Source: FEN-1099 sp964511015
Lineage (GTDB): Bacteria > Lernaellota > Lernaellaia > Lernaellales > Lernaellaceae
Assembly (NCBI GenBank): GCA_964511015.1
Contig: CAZEDX010000013.1
Coordinates: 17,801-81,800 of the forward strand
Length of the DNA stretch: 64,000 nt
Reading direction: 5' to 3'
The notes below the pieces were generated by a model. That model worked only from the letters and a program-made list of their open reading frames with translations, did not search any database and was not told where the DNA came from. Made by a program: the position numbers and the translations under genes. Below are positions 55,183 to 61,844 of the stretch, one piece after another; the stretch's first letter is position 1, and every line of letters starts with the position of its first letter.

Positions 55183-58100
55183 ATGAGGAAACGGGTTCTG
55201 ATTGTCACATGTGAGATGTTGCCTTGGCCGGGTCAGCCGGTTCGCGGTGGCGGCTTGCGCGTTTGGGGTTTGGGCGAAGGCCTGAAGACGGCCGGACATG
55301 AAGTGCGCTACAGCCTACCCAAAGAAGCGGTGACCGGCGACGTGCAACTACCCGACGAATACACGGCTTTATTGCACGAGCCCGAGACTTTGAACAACAT
55401 GATCCTCGAGGTCATGCCTGATATCGTGATTGTCGAGCAGTGGGGACTGGCCTCCTTTATTGACGATTTGAAAATCCCGCTGGTGATCGACCTGCACGGC
55501 CCGCTTAGTCTCGAAAACGCCTTCAAAGAGGGCAGCAGCTTTCTTTCCGACGCACTGACCAAAATTGACGCTCTGGGCAAGGCGGATTTGCTAATTTGCC
55601 CGGGCGAATTCCAAAAGCAGTACTTCCTTTCTTGGTTCCTATTGGCCGGTGCTGATCCGCAGAACGCCCCGCTCGAGGTTGTGCCGGTAGCTTTGGGAAA
55701 AGATCTTCCTGCGCACAACTGGCCCAAAGGGCTTCGTTTTGTTTTTGGTGGAGTCACTTGGCCTTGGATAGATCCATTCCCCGGCTTGGAACTACTTGCG
55801 AAGCGTGTTGCCGCGGACAAAAACGCGACACTCGATCTTTTTGTTGGTGCTCCGCCGATCAATTACAACCATCCGTTGTATGCGATCAACAAGAACATCT
55901 TCCGTGACTACCGCGAACGTCTCGCGAATATGGACCGGGTTACCTTACGAGATTTCGTCCCCCGCGACGAACTCCTTTCGACCTATGCGCAAAGTTCGGT
56001 GGCCTTCGACCTGTACCAACCCAACAGTGAACGTCAACTCGCTTTTACCACTCGGACGGTGGAGTATTTGTGGTGCGGTCTGCCGGTGATCTACGGCGAC
56101 TATGGCGAACTGGCTTCACCGATCAGGGAATACGACGCCGGCTGGGTGGTCGACCCGAGGGATCCAACCGCTTTGGAGCAGGTCTTCGACCAGATCTTCT
56201 CGTCGCCGCAAATCGTCAAGCACAAAGGAGCCAATGCGCAGCGGTTGGCGGGTGAAAGGTATACCTGGGAACGCGCGGTGTTGCCGCTCGCACGATTTAT
56301 CGACAACCCTAGACTGCGCGAAAAAAAAGCATCGGTTCTCTCGGGGTTCCGCGACTATTTCCGCAAAGAGAGTGTGAACCAAATCCTCGAGGCCAAGAAC
56401 GAGGTGGCCGAACTCAACGCTGAGTTGCGGCGGGCGAGCACACAAGCGGAAATCGATCGTCGCGAACGCGACAAGAAGTTGGAAGAGCTTTCCGAGCAGG
56501 TAAAGAAGTTGATCCTGGAACACGACCGGGAACTGCGCGCGTTAGCGGACCGGAATCACGCGGAAGTCCGGCAGAAAGAAGACGACCTGCGCCGGCTACA
56601 AGAGAAGCTCGATCGCGAGGTGCAGGTTCGCGACGAAGAACTGCGACGACTACGGCAGGAGCTGAGCGAAACCGGCAAGAACGATCAGGCCGAGATCAAA
56701 CGGCTGACGCAAGAGAAAGAACAGTTGCGTTACGCCGCCGCGGCCGACATCAAAGCCGTCACCGAAAAGAAAGACGAAGAACTCAAGCGGCTTAAACTTG
56801 AGCATGAATTGGAGCGCGATAAGCTACAGGCGCGGGTCGATGAACTGGTCAAGGAAATAGCCATAGAAAGGGCCAAAGCCAGCGACGAGATCAAAACGCT
56901 GAACAAAGAGAAAGAAGCGCTGCGTGACGCCGGCGCGGCGAATGTTCGGGCGGCGATTGAAAAAAAGGACGCCGAGCTTAAGGACATCAAAAACGAGTTT
57001 GAACATGAACGCGTGAAATTGCAGGCGCGTATCGACGAATTAATAAAAGATGCCGCGGCGGAAAAGGCCAAGGCCGCGGAAGAGATCAAAGCGCTCAACA
57101 AGGAGCAACAAAGTCTCCGACTGGCTGGGGCCGCCGAGGTGAAGGCGGCGATCGAAAAAAAAGACGCCGAGCTGACAGAGGTCAAGCGCGAGGCGGAGGC
57201 TGAACGCACCAAGCTGCAGGCGCGGATCGATGAACTGGTCAAGGAAATGGCCACGGAAATGGCCAAGGCCAGCGACGAGATCAAGGCGCTCAACTCCGCC
57301 AAGGAAGACCTGCGTGCGACCGCCGCAGCCGACGTGAAGGCAGCTATCGAAAAAAAAGATGCCGAGCTGAAAGAGGTCAAACACGATTTCGAGGCTGAAC
57401 GGAATCGTTTGCAACAGCGCATCGACGAATTGACGAAGGATGTGGCGGCGGAACGGGATCGCGCGGCGGAAGATACCAAACGAGCCAATACCGAAAAAGA
57501 AGAAGCCCGCAAGACACACGAACAGAATATTCGCTCTCTTGTGGAAAAGCACGAAGCCGAGGTCGAACGGCTAAAGCGTAGCCTGGAAGATGAGGCCAAG
57601 GAAGCTCAACGCCGTCTGACACGGGAGGTCGAGAGGCGCGAGGATTCCGAACGCGAACTCAATGCCGAAATAAGACGACTCAATGTGAAGATCGAGACCA
57701 TTAATGAACAGCACAATCAGGCGGTGGCCGATCTGCACAAGTCGCAGGAACAATTGCTGACCCAGGCGCGGGAGCAAGCCGAGCGCGAGATCAACAAGCG
57801 CGATCAGACAATCGCCAAGTTGGCCGACCGATTGGATCGCGTGCGCGAAGACGCCGAAGTCCGCCTCAAGGAGTTGGAAGCGGAAAAGACCAAGGCGCTG
57901 GCGGCCAGTGAGGAAACGATTAGTCGCCTGAAAGACGAATTGTCCAGCCTGACGGCGGAGATCAAGGAAATCACACCGCGTATTGAAGAACGTGATGCGC
58001 GCATCAAATCGTTGGACGCAGTGGCGGGTGAGTTGCGGGAAAAAATCGAGGGGCTCGAGAAAGAGCTGGCCGTCAAACGGGCGGACAATGACCGCCTCGT

Positions 58101-58614
58101 GCGTGAGTTGGATGCGTTGAATGAAGAGGTGGCCGGCAGACTGATCGATTTGGAACGCGTGATTTTCGAAAAAGAGCGCTACGTCGAGGAAGGTGAAAAG
58201 CGGTTTGCTATGCTCGAGGACCGCGCGGAGAAACAACGTCACCAAATCGGCATTCTGGAAGGGGCTGTGGCGCAGGCGCGCCAAGATGTGGAACGAACCG
58301 GCGCGGCGTTGCACGATCGGCTTGCGGAGTCGGAAGCCTTGCGCGCCGATCTGGAAAAGACTCGCCGCGCGGCACGCGATTTGGAGGGCGAGGTCACCGG
58401 GTTACGCAAACGTGCGGCCTTGCACGAACGTTTGTTGGCCGAGTTTGAATCTGACGAGAATCTCAAAAACCGTAAACGGCGCGGCAAGCGTCTGGAGCGC
58501 GTTCTGACACAACTGCCACGCCTGGCGTTTTTGTTCACGGTCAACCTGGCAACCAACGCATACATGGAGTTCTGGCAGAAGCGAACAGGGAAAAAGGTGT
58601 TTCCGGGGTCGTAG
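55183..58614 (+). CDS. GT4-type glycosyltransferase fused to a long repetitive coiled coil
   Basis: 1143 residues starting MRKRVLIVTCEMLPWPGQPV. Residues 1 to about 375 form a GT-B glycosyltransferase: GGGLRVWGLGEGLKTAGHEV, LVIDLHGPLSLENAF, LLICPGEFQKQYFL, FVFGGVTWPWIDPFPGLELL, and FDLYQPNSERQLAFTTRTVEYLWCGLPVIYGDYGELASPI (acceptor/donor loop). From about 385 to 1090 it is almost pure coiled coil. Four exact 65-residue repeats start at EKKD 528, 593, 658 and 723, each containing LQARIDELVKE and ASDEIKALN-like segments. The basic C-terminus (KNRKRRGKRLERVLTQLPRL) may contact membrane. It probably tethers sugar transfer to a scaffold. The stop abuts the next ATG. Confidence 0.88.
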   Translation: MRKRVLIVTCEMLPWPGQPVRGGGLRVWGLGEGLKTAGHEVRYSLPKEAVTGDVQLPDEYTALLHEPETLNNMILEVMPDIVIVEQWGLASFIDDLKIPLVIDLHGPLSLENAFKEGSSFLSDALTKIDALGKADLLICPGEFQKQYFLSWFLLAGADPQNAPLEVVPVALGKDLPAHNWPKGLRFVFGGVTWPWIDPFPGLELLAKRVAADKNATLDLFVGAPPINYNHPLYAINKNIFRDYRERLANMDRVTLRDFVPRDELLSTYAQSSVAFDLYQPNSERQLAFTTRTVEYLWCGLPVIYGDYGELASPIREYDAGWVVDPRDPTALEQVFDQIFSSPQIVKHKGANAQRLAGERYTWERAVLPLARFIDNPRLREKKASVLSGFRDYFRKESVNQILEAKNEVAELNAELRRASTQAEIDRRERDKKLEELSEQVKKLILEHDRELRALADRNHAEVRQKEDDLRRLQEKLDREVQVRDEELRRLRQELSETGKNDQAEIKRLTQEKEQLRYAAAADIKAVTEKKDEELKRLKLEHELERDKLQARVDELVKEIAIERAKASDEIKTLNKEKEALRDAGAANVRAAIEKKDAELKDIKNEFEHERVKLQARIDELIKDAAAEKAKAAEEIKALNKEQQSLRLAGAAEVKAAIEKKDAELTEVKREAEAERTKLQARIDELVKEMATEMAKASDEIKALNSAKEDLRATAAADVKAAIEKKDAELKEVKHDFEAERNRLQQRIDELTKDVAAERDRAAEDTKRANTEKEEARKTHEQNIRSLVEKHEAEVERLKRSLEDEAKEAQRRLTREVERREDSERELNAEIRRLNVKIETINEQHNQAVADLHKSQEQLLTQAREQAEREINKRDQTIAKLADRLDRVREDAEVRLKELEAEKTKALAASEETISRLKDELSSLTAEIKEITPRIEERDARIKSLDAVAGELREKIEGLEKELAVKRADNDRLVRELDALNEEVAGRLIDLERVIFEKERYVEEGEKRFAMLEDRAEKQRHQIGILEGAVAQARQDVERTGAALHDRLAESEALRADLEKTRRAARDLEGEVTGLRKRAALHERLLAEFESDENLKNRKRRGKRLERVLTQLPRLAFLFTVNLATNAYMEFWQKRTGKKVFPGS
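56764..57543 (+). repeat. Four tandem 195-bp coding repeats
   Basis: The codons for EKKD recur at 56764, 56959, 57154, 57349 and (as EKHE) 57544, exactly 195 bases apart. Each unit encodes 65 residues of coiled coil. Identity falls in the last copy, so the array is old or diversified rather than a recent DNA duplication. Confidence 0.95.
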
Positions 58615-61221
58615 ATGAATATCCTGATGCTTCACCCACATGACATCTACTCGAACTCTGAGCCCTGGACTGTCCGCGTCACCTATCTTGCCAGTGAGTT
58701 TGTTAAACGCGGGCACAATGTGCGCTTGATCTATCACTTGCTCGATCCGCGAATAAGTTTGGAAGACGCGACGGCACGACAGGAATATCCATTTACCACG
58801 ATTCCCGCCTATCGTCACCAGTTTGCCCTTGTCGCCAAAATGAAGAGCACGCTGGAGTTCGCGCGTTGGGCGGATGTCATCCACTTCCAGAAATGTTTTC
58901 CGCATGTCAGCGTGCCGGCGATCTGGGCCGCCTACCGTCTTAGCAAGCCAGTCCACTACGATTGGGACGATTGGGAATACGGCATCTACAATTACAACCC
59001 GATGAACCGCGTGGTCGGGGTATCCATTCGCACTTTTGAACGTGTTCTACCGCGGATGGTGGACACGGTCAGCGTGGCTTCCGAATCGTTGCGCGAAATG
59101 GCGTTGGCGGCCGGAGTAAAACCGCATCGCATTTTCGAAGCCCACGTCGGCGGAGACCTTGAACGCTTCCGGCCGGGTATTGACGGACAACGCGTTCGCG
59201 CGATGCACAATGTTGAAGGGCCGATGGTGCTGTACCTCGGTCAGCTTCACGGTGCCCAATACCTCGAGTTGTTTCTACAGTCGGCAAAGGAATTGTTGAG
59301 CCGCGGCGTCGACGCCACTTTCGTGGTGGTTGGTGGTGGTGAACGATTCGGCGAACTGTACCAGATCACCGAACAACTGCAGATCGGCCACAAGGTCGTG
59401 TTCACCGGGGCGATTGACCATCAAGAGATCCCGGAGTACATCGCCGCGGCCGACGTAGCGGTAGCCTGTTTTGAAGACACTCCCCAAACTCGCTGCAAGA
59501 GCCCGTTGAAGATCTGTGAGTACATGGCCGCGGGGGCGTCGATCGTGGCCAGCAACATGGGTGAAGTGCCACGGATGATCGGCGATGCCGGTGTGCTGGT
59601 CGAACCGGGCAATGCGGTGGCGTTGGCCGACGGCGTTGAGAGGCTGTTGCGTGATCCGGAATTGCGCAAGCAGCTATCGGCCAAAGCCCGGCGGCGGGCG
59701 GAAACCAAGTACAACTGGGGCGTAACCGCCGAGAATCTGCTATTGGCATACGAAATGGGCCTGCATGAACGCCGTTGGTTGTTCTGGCGCATTGCCGGCG
59801 GCAAAAAAAAAAGTGACCTCCTGACCGAAACAGCCCCCCCACCGGCGGAAAAGAAGGTAAACAAAACACTTCCTGCGGTCGAATCAAAAAAGATGATTCC
59901 GGCCTACGATGAAATGCCGGGAGAGAAGAATGCTCCCGGTTTCCTGACCGACGCAGATGTAGTGTCGGCGTCAACCGTGGCGGGCAACGGTTTGATCGGT
60001 CGGGTTCGTTCGTTCGTTGAAGCGAATCTCGACATCGTCGGCGTGCTCGACGGCGAGGAGAGTTTTATCGGGCCGCACACTGTGCAGATCGATCCAACCA
60101 ATCATTGCAACAACGACTGTCTGGCGTGTTGGTGCAATAGTCCGTTGTTGTTGGACAAGGCATTAGCGCCGGCCAAGAAAGCGGCAGAACTACCACTACC
60201 GATCATTCTGCAACTTCTTGACGACATGGTCGATCTTGGCAGCAAGGAGGTCTATATTGCGGGCGGCGGTGAACCGTTCTGTCATCCCGATCTGCTGCAC
60301 ATAATCGAGGAGATAAAGAAACGCGGCCTGATTTGTAACGTCAATACCAATTTCACCTACGTTAAAGACGACGTCGTGCAATTCCTCGCCGACCAGCGTG
60401 TCGACTACATGACGGTTTCGGTCTGGGCGGGCACGCCAGAAACGTACAGTCTGCTGCATCCCAACAAGACTGAGGAGATGTTCCACCAAATCAAAGAAAA
60501 CCTGACGCGGCTCAATCAAATTAAAAAGACGCTGCCGTTCATCAAGGTTTACAATGTCATCAGCAATCTGAACTTCCATGAGATCAAACTGATGATCGAC
60601 TTTGCATTGGAAACGAAGTCGGAGTCGGTAGAATTCACGGTGCTCGATACCATTCCGGATCGTACGGATGCCCTCTTGCTTGACGAAAACCAAAGACAAT
60701 GGCTCTACGAAGAAGCTCTGCGCATTCGGGATTGGATCGAAAGTGAAAAACCTCCGCGGCTGCATCTGTTTAAATACGACCAGTTTCTGCGACGGATCAG
60801 TGGTGAACACACAACCACCGGTGAACACGACAAAACGATCATCGATTCGATGCCTTGCACAGTGGGGTGGCAGTTTGCCCGGGTGATGGCGGACGGTGAT
60901 ATGAACAGTTGCCTGAAAGCGCATCGCATTCCAACCGGCAACTTGCATCAAACCTCATTCAAAGAGCTATGGACGAGCGAAGCGCAGAAACGTTGGCGGC
61001 GAACCACCAATACGCTAATCAAGGCTGACCCGTGGTTCGGAAACATTGGCAACGACCCCGAGGCACGCATCGGCTGCTACAAATCGTGCGACGACATGGG
61101 ACGCATCGAACATTTGGCCGGCCGGTACCGCGCCATGACCCCGGAACAGCGGGCGGTATTGCTGGGCGCCGCCTGGTGGTTGCGCGCAAGGCGTAAGCAA
61201 GTGCAAGCGGTGGCCAAGTGA
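58615..61221 (+). CDS. GT4 glycosyltransferase fused to a radical-SAM/SPASM-like domain
   Basis: 868 residues. N-terminal GT4 (about 1-390): MNILMLHPHDIYSNSEPWTV, WADVIHFQKCFPHVSVPAI, VSVASESLREMALAAGVKPHRIFEAHVGGDLERFRPG, MVLYLGQLHGAQYLELFL, and the donor loop KSPLKICEYMAAGASIVASNMGEVPRMIGDAG. A Lys/Pro/Glu linker (about 405-450) leads to the radical-SAM core. There C498, C502 and C505 in NHCNNDCLACWCNSPLL bind the 4Fe-4S cluster, followed by VYIAGGGEPFCHPDL and VNTNFTYV. Late Cys residues (SMPCTVGWQFARV, MNSCLKAHR, GCYKSCDDMG) look like a SPASM auxiliary cluster. One base separates the upstream stop and this ATG context, and the next gene overlaps by 4. Confidence 0.9.
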   Translation: MNILMLHPHDIYSNSEPWTVRVTYLASEFVKRGHNVRLIYHLLDPRISLEDATARQEYPFTTIPAYRHQFALVAKMKSTLEFARWADVIHFQKCFPHVSVPAIWAAYRLSKPVHYDWDDWEYGIYNYNPMNRVVGVSIRTFERVLPRMVDTVSVASESLREMALAAGVKPHRIFEAHVGGDLERFRPGIDGQRVRAMHNVEGPMVLYLGQLHGAQYLELFLQSAKELLSRGVDATFVVVGGGERFGELYQITEQLQIGHKVVFTGAIDHQEIPEYIAAADVAVACFEDTPQTRCKSPLKICEYMAAGASIVASNMGEVPRMIGDAGVLVEPGNAVALADGVERLLRDPELRKQLSAKARRRAETKYNWGVTAENLLLAYEMGLHERRWLFWRIAGGKKKSDLLTETAPPPAEKKVNKTLPAVESKKMIPAYDEMPGEKNAPGFLTDADVVSASTVAGNGLIGRVRSFVEANLDIVGVLDGEESFIGPHTVQIDPTNHCNNDCLACWCNSPLLLDKALAPAKKAAELPLPIILQLLDDMVDLGSKEVYIAGGGEPFCHPDLLHIIEEIKKRGLICNVNTNFTYVKDDVVQFLADQRVDYMTVSVWAGTPETYSLLHPNKTEEMFHQIKENLTRLNQIKKTLPFIKVYNVISNLNFHEIKLMIDFALETKSESVEFTVLDTIPDRTDALLLDENQRQWLYEEALRIRDWIESEKPPRLHLFKYDQFLRRISGEHTTTGEHDKTIIDSMPCTVGWQFARVMADGDMNSCLKAHRIPTGNLHQTSFKELWTSEAQKRWRRTTNTLIKADPWFGNIGNDPEARIGCYKSCDDMGRIEHLAGRYRAMTPEQRAVLLGAAWWLRARRKQVQAVAK

Positions 61222-61844
61222 GCGGCTTTGTCTACCATGACGACCGTGCCGGACGCCGTTGGACGTTGCGTAACGTGCCGCTTGAGATCGCCCGTCCGAT
61301 GGACATTGCGGCAGCAGCAGCGGAGCTGATTGCCGCTGGCCGGATTGTCGGTTGGTTCCAGCAAGGATCAGAATTCGGTCCACGTGCGTTGGGTTGTCGC
61401 AGCATCCTGGCGGATCCACGCGACCCCAACATGCACGCCCGCCTAAACGAGCACGTGAAACACCGGCAGTGGTTCCGTCCTTATGCCCCGGCAATACTGT
61501 TGGAATACCTATCCGATTGGTTCGGTCTGCAGGAACCGAGCCCGCATATGCTTCTGGTCGCCACGGTTCACCAAGACAAACGCCTTTTGGTGCCCGCGAT
61601 CGTTCATGCGGACGGTACCGCGCGCATACAAACCGTAGCACCAGGTGACGGACCTTTCCGGAAGGTGATCGAACATTTTCATCGTCTCACCGGAGTGCCG
61701 ATCGTGCTCAATACGAGTTTCAACGATCATGGCGAGCCAATCGTGGAATCGCCACTCGATGCGTATCAATGTTTTGCCTCCACCGCGATCGATGCCTTGG
61801 CCATCGGTCCGCTGTTGGTGAGCAAGGTGACCGCGAATGGCTAA
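61218..61844 (+). CDS. Stand-alone carbamoyltransferase C-terminal (YrdC-like) domain
   Basis: 208 residues; GTG at 61218 overlaps the previous stop (GTGA). It matches only the C-terminal half of NodU/CmcH/TobZ-type O-carbamoyltransferases: IVGWFQQGSEFGPRALGCRSILADPRDPNMHARLNEHVKHR, WFRPYAPAILLEYLSDWF, VPAIVHADGTARIQTVAPGDGPF, LTGVPIVLNTSFNDHGEPIVESPLDAYQCF. In the known enzymes this YrdC-like domain makes carbamoyl-AMP from carbamoyl phosphate and ATP. Here the domain is a separate gene located before, not after, its Kae1-like partner, whose gene overlaps the last 8 bases. Confidence 0.9.
   Translation: MSGFVYHDDRAGRRWTLRNVPLEIARPMDIAAAAAELIAAGRIVGWFQQGSEFGPRALGCRSILADPRDPNMHARLNEHVKHRQWFRPYAPAILLEYLSDWFGLQEPSPHMLLVATVHQDKRLLVPAIVHADGTARIQTVAPGDGPFRKVIEHFHRLTGVPIVLNTSFNDHGEPIVESPLDAYQCFASTAIDALAIGPLLVSKVTANG

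Noticed and set aside
56764..57543. 195-bp tandem array considered as a CRISPR or non-coding satellite
   Set aside because: The period is exact in codons, copies diverge mainly at synonymous or conservative positions, and the array sits inside one open gene.
56730..57599. Ser/Ala/Phe-rich minus-strand open frame across the coiled-coil repeats
   Set aside because: It is the complement of Lys/Glu/Asp-rich coiled-coil codons; low complexity only.
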